Positions 6,325 through 12,204 of a stretch of 12,314 nt of DNA are shown here, one piece after another (within the stretch, counting starts at the first letter, position 1; each line of letters begins with the position of its first letter). Under the pieces are notes generated by a model that worked only from the letters and a program-made list of their open reading frames with translations, did not search any database and was not told the origin of the DNA. Source of the DNA: Rhizosphaericola sp047606825 (lineage in GTDB: Bacteria > Bacteroidota > Bacteroidia > Chitinophagales > Chitinophagaceae). Position numbers and translations under genes: made by a program. Location of the stretch: the NCBI GenBank assembly GCA_047606825.1, contig JASGDY010000095.1, positions 1 to 12,314 on the forward strand, read 5' to 3'.

Positions 6325-6510
6325 CCATAACATCGGTTTAACGCTGTCGTTTATATGTTGTTCAAAGGAATCGTTTATTCCTTCGCAGTTGGCGTTATGG
6401 CGGGGTAAGTGCATAATCTGAGCTTTGTGTTGCTATGAAACTTTGTTCTAAATTTAGGCTGACGGTTTTCAAATGCCGCCACAGACGCCAAGCCCCAAAA
6501 CGTTGGCGAC
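6325..6510 (+). repeat. Intergenic palindromic element C (cassette-boundary-like)
   Basis: CCATAAC (6325-6331) is perfectly complementary to GTTATGG (6394-6400). Inside it AAGGAAT (6365-6371) pairs with ATTCCTT (6377-6383) around a five-base loop. GGGG (6402-6405) can pair with CCCC (6493-6496). Shared landmarks are AACATCGG (6329-6336), CGGGGTAAGTGC (6401-6412), CTTTGTTCTAAATTT (6441-6455) and ACGCCAAGCCCC (6485-6496); the last is identical over 12 bases to element A. It marks the change from the AT-rich left block to the more GC-rich ridA/tsaB block. No gene is visible in 6306-6567; the palindrome AAAAGGCCTTTT (6523-6534) lies between the element and ridA. Confidence 0.62.
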
Positions 6511-6567
6511 AACCATCCACACAAAAGGCCTTTTCAACCTTACATTAATCCACTTTTTATTTTTTCC

Positions 6568-6951
6568 TTAACCCACAAAAGCAATCACGCTGATTTCTAC
6601 GTTCACGTTTTTGGGTAGTGTTTTCACGGCGACGCATTCCCTTGCGGGAGCATTTTCGGAGAAATATTGCGCGTAGATTTCGTTGACCGTGGCAAAAAGG
6701 GACATGTCGCTCAGGAACACGGACGCCTTAACGACGTTGGCAAACGACGCACCCGCCGCTCCCAGTACCGCTTTCAGGTTGTTGAATACTTGGTGGGTCT
6801 CTTCCTCGACCGAGCCGTTGGCAAGCTCCATCGTTGCAGGATTCAGCGGAATCTGACCACTCACATAGACAAACCCACCAGCTTTTGTCGCCTGGTTGTA
6901 AGGACCGATAGCAGCAGGAGCATTGGAGGTATTGATGATTTCTATTGCCAT
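6568..6951 (-). CDS. ridA: RidA-family 2-iminobutanoate/2-iminopropanoate deaminase
   Basis: The protein has 127 residues, the usual RidA/YjgF length. It includes NAPAAIGPYNQA (Tyr18), the YVSGQIPLNPATMEL strand pair, and the C-terminal signature APARECVAVKTLPKNVNVEI with Arg104, Cys106 and Glu119. These match the Tyr, Arg, Cys and Glu that form the active site in characterised RidA enzymes. Members form cytosolic trimers that hydrolyse reactive enamine/imine intermediates from PLP enzymes to 2-keto acids and ammonia. The ATG at 6949-6951 gives the canonical MxxExIxT start. The gene is divergent from tsaB across 166 AT-rich bases. It is more GC-rich than the cassette genes ending at 6305, so it is probably native chromosome. 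Confidence 0.95.
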   Translation of the reverse strand: MAIEIINTSNAPAAIGPYNQATKAGGFVYVSGQIPLNPATMELANGSVEEETHQVFNNLKAVLGAAGASFANVVKASVFLSDMSLFATVNEIYAQYFSENAPARECVAVKTLPKNVNVEISVIAFVG

Positions 6952-7117
6952 AACGTCATTCTTTTTTTAATATTAGAGCCGGAAAATTACAGCATTAGCT
7001 CCATTCCAATCCAATAAAAAATAAAACAGAAAAATATATTCTTATATATTATAAAAAATTGTTACTTTTAGAAGTAATCATTTTCTTTGCAAATAATATT
7101 ATCGCTTTTATACACAA
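6952..7117. promoter_or_regulatory. AT-rich divergent control region between ridA and tsaB
   Basis: Very AT-rich spacer between two divergent genes. It holds the inverted repeat TTACTT-TTAG-AAGTAA (7062-7077). No complete TAnnTTTG element with a well-spaced TTG was found on either strand, so promoter positions are not assigned. No small gene was seen. Confidence 0.4.
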
Positions 7118-7798
7118 ATGGCATTTCTTCTCATCATAGACACTGCTTTGGAGCAAGGATATGTCGGATTTTTCCGAAACGGGGAGGCTTTGGGTACACT
7201 GAAAAATGGAATCCAAAAGGATCATGCCGCCTTTGTACAGAAGGCCATTGACGAGCTGGAAACAACCACCAAGACATCTCTGCAAGACCTAGACGCCATC
7301 GCAGTCGTCGCCGGGCCCGGCAGCTATACGGGATTGCGTGTCGGACTGGCGACCGCAAAAGGGCTTTGTTACGCCCTTGACAAAAAACTTATCCTCGTCA
7401 ACACGCTGGACGTAATGGCGCAGGCAGCCATACATGCCAGTAACGGAAAAGACAACTATTATGTACCGATGATCGACGCTCGTAGGGACGACGTATTCAC
7501 AGGTATCTATGGCCATACAGGCAACCGCCTCTCCACGCAAGAGGCGGTGACTGTCACTGCTGAAACGTTCCGGTCTTTTTCTTTGGACAAAGCACTGGTA
7601 CTGAGCGGTTCGGGTGCCAAAAAAGCTGCCAAAACCATGCAAAGCGACAATGTCCATATATCCAATGCCCAATACGACATCAGCGATATCAACCATATCG
7701 CCCAAGAAAAATATACAGACAATGCGTTTGCGGACGTTGCCTATAGTGAACCGAACTACTTAAAAGCTTTTTACAGCACCGCAAAAACAATTCAATAA
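7118..7798 (+). CDS. tsaB: tRNA t6A biosynthesis protein TsaB
   Basis: The protein has 226 residues, with the TsaB/YeaZ pattern of an ASKHA-fold pseudo-enzyme. The N-terminus is LLIIDTALEQGYVGFF. The HAAFVQKAIDELE helix follows, and the signature is AVVAGPGSYTGLRVGLATAKGLCYAL (63-88). IDARRDDVFTGIY follows at about 119-131. TsaB scaffolds TsaD and works with TsaE and TsaC to place threonylcarbamoyl on A37 of ANN-decoding tRNAs. The N-terminal domain carries all the diagnostic residues; the C-terminal half is shorter and more variable, as usual. The ArsR-type gene begins 28 bases downstream, so the two could share a transcript. Confidence 0.94.
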   Translation: MAFLLIIDTALEQGYVGFFRNGEALGTLKNGIQKDHAAFVQKAIDELETTTKTSLQDLDAIAVVAGPGSYTGLRVGLATAKGLCYALDKKLILVNTLDVMAQAAIHASNGKDNYYVPMIDARRDDVFTGIYGHTGNRLSTQEAVTVTAETFRSFSLDKALVLSGSGAKKAAKTMQSDNVHISNAQYDISDINHIAQEKYTDNAFADVAYSEPNYLKAFYSTAKTIQ

Positions 7799-7826
7799 AA
7801 AATTATTCCTCCAAAATTTACTTACA

Positions 7827-8171
7827 ATGAGTGCATCTTCATCCTTGACCACCCTAAACTATCCCTCAACGCAAAATGGTACATTGTCCATTGACTTTGT
7901 ACAGCTCAAAAAAGCATCCATGACGCTCCGAGCGTTGAACCACAAGCTACGGCTCAATATCGTCCAGCTTATCGACGAACGCAAAAAACTGACCGTGACG
8001 GAAATCTACATCAAGCTCCGCATGGAACAGTCTGTGGCGTCCCAGCATCTGGCGATACTACGTCGTGCCAACATCGTATTGACCGAAAGGGAAGGAAAAT
8101 TCATCTACTACACCCTTAACTACGGACGCATTACAGATATCATGCATTTTATCAAGGAACTGTTGTCCTAG
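7827..8171 (+). CDS. ArsR-family winged-helix regulator without cysteines
   Basis: The protein has 114 residues. A non-conserved N-terminal tail (1-25) precedes the ArsR core: LRALNHKLRLNIVQLIDERKKLTVTEIYIKL. The recognition helix is QSVASQHLAILRRANIV (68-84) and the wing is EREGKFIYYTLNY (87-99). There is no cysteine, so neither the metal-binding CxC site of ArsR/SmtB nor the two-cysteine persulfide switch of BigR/SqrR is present. It lies 28 bases after tsaB and upstream of the persulfide-dioxygenase/monooxygenase pair, which has its own promoter. Control of that pair is plausible from position only. Confidence 0.88.
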   Translation: MSASSSLTTLNYPSTQNGTLSIDFVQLKKASMTLRALNHKLRLNIVQLIDERKKLTVTEIYIKLRMEQSVASQHLAILRRANIVLTEREGKFIYYTLNYGRITDIMHFIKELLS

Positions 8172-8199
8172 AGCCAGGCGACTTACCGCTAAAGCTTTT

Positions 8200-8242
8200 T
8201 TCTTCCCGCACGGACTCCACCGGAGGGGCTGTGCAGGAAGAA
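8200..8242. other. Long stem-loop after the ArsR-type gene
   Basis: TTCTTCC (8200-8206) pairs with GGAAGAA (8236-8242), GCAC (8208-8211) with GTGC (8231-8234), and CTCC (8215-8218) with GGAG (8222-8225), forming a strong three-part hairpin. The T-run precedes the stem on the plus strand instead of following it, so it is not a textbook terminator for the upstream gene. It could be a transcript-end stabiliser, an RNA element, or a copy of a small palindromic repeat. Confidence 0.6.
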
Positions 8243-8292
8243 ATGCGTATTTTTATGTCATGCAAAGTATAAGCATTCCGCTTTTTTACCTT

Positions 8293-8326
8293 TTGCCTTT
8301 TTACTTTTAACTTAATACTACCTTTG
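8293..8326 (+). promoter_or_regulatory. Bacteroidota-type promoter for the persulfide-dioxygenase operon
   Basis: TTG (8293-8295), a 23-base spacer, then TACCTTTG (8319-8326), a full match to TAnnTTTG. The spacer is at the long end of the usual range. Transcription would start near 8332, only about 12 bases before the ATG at 8344. Confidence 0.6.
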
Positions 8327-8343
8327 TCCAAAGACTTCAAGGT

Positions 8344-9759
8344 ATGTACATAGAACAGATTTACACGGGCTGCCTCAGCGAGGCGTCTTATTATATCGAA
8401 AATGACGGCGAAGCAGCGATTATCGACCCGATGCGTGACACCGAGCTGTATCTGCGTCTTGCCAAGGAACGGAACACGACAATCAAATATATTTTTGAAA
8501 CGCATTTCCATGCCGATTTTGTGAGTGGACATATCGACTTGGCGGCAGCGACCAGCGCGCCGATTATTTACGGACCCTATGCCAAAACCGCATTCAAGGC
8601 GACCATCGCCCAGGACGGACAGATTTTTCCTTTGGGCAACGTGGAAATCGAAGTTTTGCATACGCCTGGACATACAATGGAAAGTTCCTGTTTTCTGCTG
8701 AAAAACGAAGACCAACAGCCTTACGCACTGTTTACCGGTGACACGCTCTTTATCGGCGACGTAGGTCGTCCGGACTTGGCACAACAAGGCTCACTCTATA
8801 CGACGACTGACCTTGCCGGCATTTTGTACGATAGTTTACAGGAAAAAATAATGACGCTGCCCGACAACGTACTCATCTATCCCGCTCATGGCGCGGGTAG
8901 CAGTTGCGGCAAAAACCTGAGCTCCGAAACTGTCAGCACCGTCAAGGAACAAAAAGAAACCAACTACGCCTTACAGGCCAAGAGCCGTGGCGAATTTATC
9001 ACGCTGGTCACGGACGGGCTGGTTGCACCACCCGCCTATTTCCCCATCAACGCGGAAATCAACAAAAAAGGATACGACAAGCTGGACGATATTTTGCGAA
9101 AAGGATTGACCCCGATTTCTGTGCCCGATTTCAAGGAAATGGCAAAAAACACCAATACCATCGTATTGGACACGCGTCCGCAGAGTGAGTTTACAGAAGG
9201 TTTTGTGCCGGGTGCGCTTTTTATTGGACTGGACGGGCGTTTTGCGGAATGGGCGGGCAGCCTTTTGCCTTTTGACAGAAACATCGTACTGGTAACGGAG
9301 CCGGGAAAGGAGCAGGAAACTATCGTCCGTCTCGCGCGCGTCGGTTTTGACAAAATCATCGGCTATCTCGACGGAGGTTATCCCGCATGGAAAAACGCTG
9401 GCGAAAAATCTGACCTCATCGTCAACATACAGCCGGACGAACTGGCGATGGACTACCATTTTGACGAAAACATCATCGTCGTGGACGTCCGCAACGAACG
9501 CGAATACGGCGACCAGCACATCAAGCGCGCCGTCAACTTTCCGTTGGACAAACTGGCCGACCCGGCGGCATACCTTTCAGACGTGGACGACAGCTTCAAC
9601 CTGTACATCCACTGCGCCGGCGGTTACAGAAGCGTCATCGCCGCGTCGCTCATCAAAAAACAAGGTTTCCACAACCTCCGAAACGTCGTGGGTGGATTCA
9701 ACGAAATCAAGGCAGCAACAAAAATACCATTGGAAAAAAGCAAAGAAACGGCGAATTAA
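8344..9759 (+). CDS. Persulfide dioxygenase-like MBL-fold protein with two rhodanese domains
   Basis: The protein has 471 residues, cytosolic. The N-terminal metallo-beta-lactamase domain (1 to about 250) has THFHADF (H54, H56, D58), H110 in HTPGHT and D133 in FTGDTLFIGDVGRPDL. H54, H110 and D133 match the His-His-Asp iron site of ETHE1-type persulfide dioxygenases, which oxidise glutathione or other persulfides to sulfite. The second zinc-site His of ordinary MBL enzymes is Phe59, which fits a one-metal enzyme. Rhodanese domain 1 (about 265-355) has TEPGKE in the active loop and no cysteine, so it is inactive. Rhodanese domain 2 (about 370-460) has HCAGGYRS with Cys424 and should transfer sulfane sulfur. 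The layout resembles CstB- and YrkH-like fusions. Its stop overlaps the next start by one base (TAATG). Confidence 0.92.
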   Translation: MYIEQIYTGCLSEASYYIENDGEAAIIDPMRDTELYLRLAKERNTTIKYIFETHFHADFVSGHIDLAAATSAPIIYGPYAKTAFKATIAQDGQIFPLGNVEIEVLHTPGHTMESSCFLLKNEDQQPYALFTGDTLFIGDVGRPDLAQQGSLYTTTDLAGILYDSLQEKIMTLPDNVLIYPAHGAGSSCGKNLSSETVSTVKEQKETNYALQAKSRGEFITLVTDGLVAPPAYFPINAEINKKGYDKLDDILRKGLTPISVPDFKEMAKNTNTIVLDTRPQSEFTEGFVPGALFIGLDGRFAEWAGSLLPFDRNIVLVTEPGKEQETIVRLARVGFDKIIGYLDGGYPAWKNAGEKSDLIVNIQPDELAMDYHFDENIIVVDVRNEREYGDQHIKRAVNFPLDKLADPAAYLSDVDDSFNLYIHCAGGYRSVIAASLIKKQGFHNLRNVVGGFNEIKAATKIPLEKSKETAN

Positions 9760-10871
9760 TGCAGACAGAATCCGTGTTCAAGAACCATCCGTCCACACAA
9801 TTGCAAGCTGGTTGGATTGACATCATACGCAGCGACGCAGCGACCGCCGAATGCCAAAAAAGGCTCACATCCAAACAACTTCAACTCTGCCTCGACGAAA
9901 AATGGTTTCTGGCAATTGCTCCAAAAGAATATGGCGGACTGGAATGGGACTTGCCCCGATTGGTCGCCTTTGAAGAAGCCATCGGCTGGGCAGACGGCAG
10001 CACAGGTTGGGTATTTACCTTGTGCAGTGGCGCAGGCTGGTTTGGTGGTTTTCTCGAGGTGGATTTTGCTAAAAAGATATATGCTTCCGACAATGCCTGC
10101 CTCGCCGGAAGCGGGGCGGCGACAGGTACTGCCGACTTGCTGGACGACGGCACCTATCTCGTCAACGGCACCTGGGCCTACGCCAGCGGCGCACCTGATG
10201 CCACAATATTTACCACCAACTGCCGCATCTACCAGGACGGGCAACCCGTATTGGAAAACAACGCGCCGCTTATACAACCTTTGTGTTTCTTCAGAAACGA
10301 AGTGACGATATTGGAAACCTGGACGGAGATTGGTCTGGTCGCTTCCGCAGGACATTCTTTCCGCGTGGATAATGTGCGCGTCCCCAAAGAACGCACATTT
10401 AAGATAGACGCGTCATTCCGCAATGTCAATAGACCGCTTTACCAGTTTCCGTTCATACAGTTAGCAGCCGCGACGATTGCCGCCAATTTTTCGGGTATGT
10501 GCATCCATTTCATGGAACTGTTCCAACAGCATATCCAGACCAAGAAGGGACGCGATGGCATCTTGCTTCAAGACCGCGAAGCCGTCCATATCGCCTATTC
10601 GGAATGCGTCAACGAACTGGAATCGGCAAGGGAAAACCTGTCCGACGCCGTCCAGACGGCATGGAACCTCCTAACAGGAACAGGAAGCGTACGGCCCGAA
10701 ACGGAAAAAATATTCCCACTGGCGCAGACGCTGGCGCAGACTTGCAGAAACATTGTCAACCGCTTGTTTCCCTATTGCGGACTGACCGTCATGCGACCCG
10801 AAACGGAACTGTCAAGGGTTTGGCGCGACTTCCAGACGGGAAGCCAGCACGCGCTCTTTTGTCCAGCGTAG
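9759..10871 (+). CDS. Flavin-dependent monooxygenase of the acyl-CoA dehydrogenase fold
   Basis: The protein has 370 residues. The N-terminal helical domain contains FLAIAPKEYGGLEWDL (50-65). The middle beta domain has GTADLLDDGTYLVNGTWAYASGAPDA and TWTEIGLVASAGHSFRVDNVRVP (187-209). The C-terminal helical bundle ends SRVWRDFQTGSQHALFCP (352-369). This pattern fits two-component group D monooxygenases (HsaA, HpaH, DszC, SfnC types) and is unlike true acyl-CoA dehydrogenases, whose catalytic Glu region is not recognisable. Such enzymes use reduced flavin from a separate reductase; none is in view. Its ATG overlaps the upstream stop, so translation is coupled to the persulfide dioxygenase. Coupling supports a sulfur-containing substrate, as in sulfone or thiophene oxidation, but this is inference. 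Confidence 0.86.
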   Translation: MQTESVFKNHPSTQLQAGWIDIIRSDAATAECQKRLTSKQLQLCLDEKWFLAIAPKEYGGLEWDLPRLVAFEEAIGWADGSTGWVFTLCSGAGWFGGFLEVDFAKKIYASDNACLAGSGAATGTADLLDDGTYLVNGTWAYASGAPDATIFTTNCRIYQDGQPVLENNAPLIQPLCFFRNEVTILETWTEIGLVASAGHSFRVDNVRVPKERTFKIDASFRNVNRPLYQFPFIQLAAATIAANFSGMCIHFMELFQQHIQTKKGRDGILLQDREAVHIAYSECVNELESARENLSDAVQTAWNLLTGTGSVRPETEKIFPLAQTLAQTCRNIVNRLFPYCGLTVMRPETELSRVWRDFQTGSQHALFCPA

Positions 10872-10881
10872 AGATTGTCTC

Positions 10882-11030
10882 CTACCCCATCACATCACCC
10901 AACGCCTCGTCTCCTTCCAATACATAGCGCACATAAGAACACATAGGGACTATCTTGAGATGGTTTTCCCCCGCATATTGGACACATTCCATGACCATCG
11001 CCCGTGCGATGCCGCGTCCGGTATAATTAA
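10882..11030 (-). pseudogene. GNAT N-acetyltransferase, C-terminal fragment cut by an IS
   Basis: Read on the minus strand, the frame ends at TAG (10882-10884) and encodes TGRGIARAMVMECVQYAGEN, then HLKIVPMCSYVRYVL and GDEALGDVMG. This is the acetyl-CoA loop (G-R-G-I-A) and final helix/strand of the small single-domain GNAT family (COG2388-like), where NxLKIxPxCSYV is typical. The frame runs into the IS630-type terminal repeat at about 11030, and the N-terminal half is absent from the window. The fragment is tail-to-tail with the monooxygenase gene, ten bases after its stop. The missing half may lie beyond the nested insertions to the right. Confidence 0.8.
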
Positions 11031-11032
11031 TA

Positions 11033-11055
11033 CCAAACACAATAATAAAACAGTC
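11033..11055 (+). repeat. Left terminal inverted repeat of the IS630 element
   Basis: It starts CCAAACAC and ends AACAGTC. It pairs with 12163-12185 at 19 of 23 positions; mismatches are confined to the AT-rich centre. Confidence 0.88.
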
Positions 11056-11058
11056 TGA

Positions 11059-11089
11059 TTTGGAAGATTGGATTTTTTTATTACATTTG
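11059..11089 (+). promoter_or_regulatory. Promoter of the IS630 transposase
   Basis: TTTG (11059-11062), a 19-base spacer, then TACATTTG (11082-11089) is a complete Bacteroidota promoter, placed just inside the left terminal repeat. The predicted start is near 11095, about 14 bases before the ATG at 11109. Confidence 0.75.
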
Positions 11090-11108
11090 GGCTATATAAT
11101 AAAAGTGC

Positions 11109-11630
11109 ATGGCCCTACCAAAAACAATTCCGGTTAAGGAATCCGAAAAAGAGATTAAAAATCTTCTTAAAAAATCAATCCCTTTCATAGCACAGCGGTT
11201 ACGCGTGCTGCTCATTCTAAAACAAAATGAACATACGGGCATTTCAAAAAGAGAGGTTGCAAAATTAGCAGGAGTGAACCCCAACAGCGTTCAAGGCTGG
11301 AGGACATTGTACCAAGATAAAGGAATTGAGGGATTGATGAAACACCAAAAAACTGGTTTCAAACCCTCCGTTTTTACCGCGGAAGAGCACCGGCTTATCG
11401 AAAAAAAATTGAACGACCCACAAAACGGCCTGCAAGGGTATGTCGAGCTGAAAGGATGGATTGAAAAAGAAGCCGGAAGGACTTTCAACTACAACACATT
11501 GCTGTTTTATTGCATCCGGAACTTCGGCTCAAGCGTAAAGGCAGCACGTAAAAGCCACGCAAAAAAAGACGAAGAAGCGTTGGAAAGTTTTAAAAAAACT
11601 TCGGTCGAATCTGCCAAGACACGGCACTAA
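11109..11630 (+). CDS. IS630-family transposase, OrfA (DNA-binding part)
   Basis: The protein has 173 residues. The N-terminal helix-turn-helix region is GISKREVAKLAGVNPNSVQG (about 44-63), followed by WRTLYQDKGIEGLMKH. A second winged-helix part is FTAEEHRLIEKKLNDPQNGL (89-108), with YNTLLFYCIRNFG linking toward the catalytic core. It is the terminal-repeat binding half of an IS630/Tc1-mariner transposase. No DDE residues occur here; they are in the next frame. The stop TAA at 11628-11630 lies after an A7 tract at 11592-11598, from which the -1 frame is open into OrfB, so full-length transposase is probably made by frameshifting. Confidence 0.9.
   Translation: MALPKTIPVKESEKEIKNLLKKSIPFIAQRLRVLLILKQNEHTGISKREVAKLAGVNPNSVQGWRTLYQDKGIEGLMKHQKTGFKPSVFTAEEHRLIEKKLNDPQNGLQGYVELKGWIEKEAGRTFNYNTLLFYCIRNFGSSVKAARKSHAKKDEEALESFKKTSVESAKTRH
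11592..11598 (+). promoter_or_regulatory. Probable -1 ribosomal frameshift site between OrfA and OrfB
   Basis: Seven consecutive A are read as AAA AAA A in the OrfA frame. In the -1 frame TAA at 11591-11593 closes the frame just before the tract, and from there the frame is open through OrfB. Slippage must therefore happen between 11592 and the OrfA stop at 11628, and A7 is the only obvious slippery run. A fusion of about 350 residues would join the DNA-binding and catalytic halves. Confidence 0.65.
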
Positions 11631-11635
11631 ATGCC

Positions 11636-12172
11636 GTGGGAGATTTTGATTCCGTCAATCTGTTTTTTGAAGATGAAAGTAGATTTGGGCTGTTTACAAG
11701 AAACGGGAAATCACTTACGGCAAGGGCGGTCAAACCTGTCTGCAGATTCCGGCAGGTGTTCAAGTCAACCTGGTTGTTTGGTGCGTTTTCGCCAATAACA
11801 GGGGCGCATTTCGAATTAATCCTACCTCATTGCGATTCCGAAAATTTCCAGATATTTTTGGATGAAATGTCAAAAGAAAAGCCAAAGGAACTTAAAATTT
11901 TGGTGCTTGATAACGGTGCATTCCATAAAGCAAAAGAATTGAGAATCCCCGGGAATATTATTTTAGTTTTTCTTCCGCCTTATTCACCGGAACTAAACCC
12001 CGCAGAAAAAATATGGGCAAGGTTTAAAAGAGCATTTACCAATATCTATTTTTCAAAGCTAGAAGATGTGGAAGATTTTATAAGCGAAAAGGTCAACACG
12101 GTTCCCGAAACAGAAATTATGAAAACTTGCAGTTTTGACTATATTTTTTCTGACTTAATTTGGACTGTTTAA
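11636..12172 (+). CDS. IS630-family transposase, OrfB (DDE catalytic part)
   Basis: The 178 codons shown are counted from a GTG at 11636, but the frame is open back to 11594 and is probably translated as a -1 fusion with OrfA; independent initiation is less likely. The catalytic triad is visible as FEDES (D13), ILVLDNGAFH (D92) and LPPYSPELNPAEKIWARFKR (E124). The last is the strongly conserved C-terminal motif of IS630 transposases. The protein cuts and joins the element ends at TA sites. The stop codon (12170-12172) lies inside the right terminal repeat. All catalytic residues are present, so the element may still be active. Confidence 0.92.
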   Translation: MGDFDSVNLFFEDESRFGLFTRNGKSLTARAVKPVCRFRQVFKSTWLFGAFSPITGAHFELILPHCDSENFQIFLDEMSKEKPKELKILVLDNGAFHKAKELRIPGNIILVFLPPYSPELNPAEKIWARFKRAFTNIYFSKLEDVEDFISEKVNTVPETEIMKTCSFDYIFSDLIWTV

Positions 12173-12185
12173 TATTAGTGTTTGG
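12163..12185 (-). repeat. Right terminal inverted repeat of the IS630 element
   Basis: On the minus strand it starts CCAAACAC and ends AACAGTC, matching the left repeat at 19 of 23 positions. It is followed directly by the TA target copy and then by a different IS-derived sequence. Confidence 0.88.
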
Positions 12186-12204
12186 TATAAATCAATATAA
12201 AGCA

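Larger units (their letters stand above)
11031..12187 (+). mobile_element. Complete IS630-family insertion sequence
   Basis: The element spans 11033-12185 (1153 bp), the usual IS630 size, and is flanked on both sides by TA (11031-11032 and 12186-12187), the target dinucleotide duplicated by this family. The terminal inverted repeats, 11033-11055 and 12163-12185, match at 19 of 23 positions, with the outer eight (CCAAACAC) and inner eight bases perfect. Inside is a split transposase with its own promoter. It sits between a broken GNAT gene and the 3' end of another IS630-type transposase. Confidence 0.92.

Noticed and set aside
6325..6400. Element C as a true integron attC site
   Set aside because: The arms CCATAAC/GTTATGG and the stem-loop look attC-like, but GTTATGG does not fit the GTTRRRY core, no integrase is present, and A and B have different arms.
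8971..9519. Long minus-strand open frame (182 codons) opposite the persulfide dioxygenase
   Set aside because: It lies wholly within the well-supported plus-strand gene. Such shadow frames are common in the GC-richer genes here; similar cases at 7289-7705, 8152-8787 and 9756-10355 were dropped for the same reason.
11631..11633. ATG as the start of OrfB
   Set aside because: It is in a different frame from the DDE domain. The correct frame has only a GTG at 11636 or is reached by frameshift.
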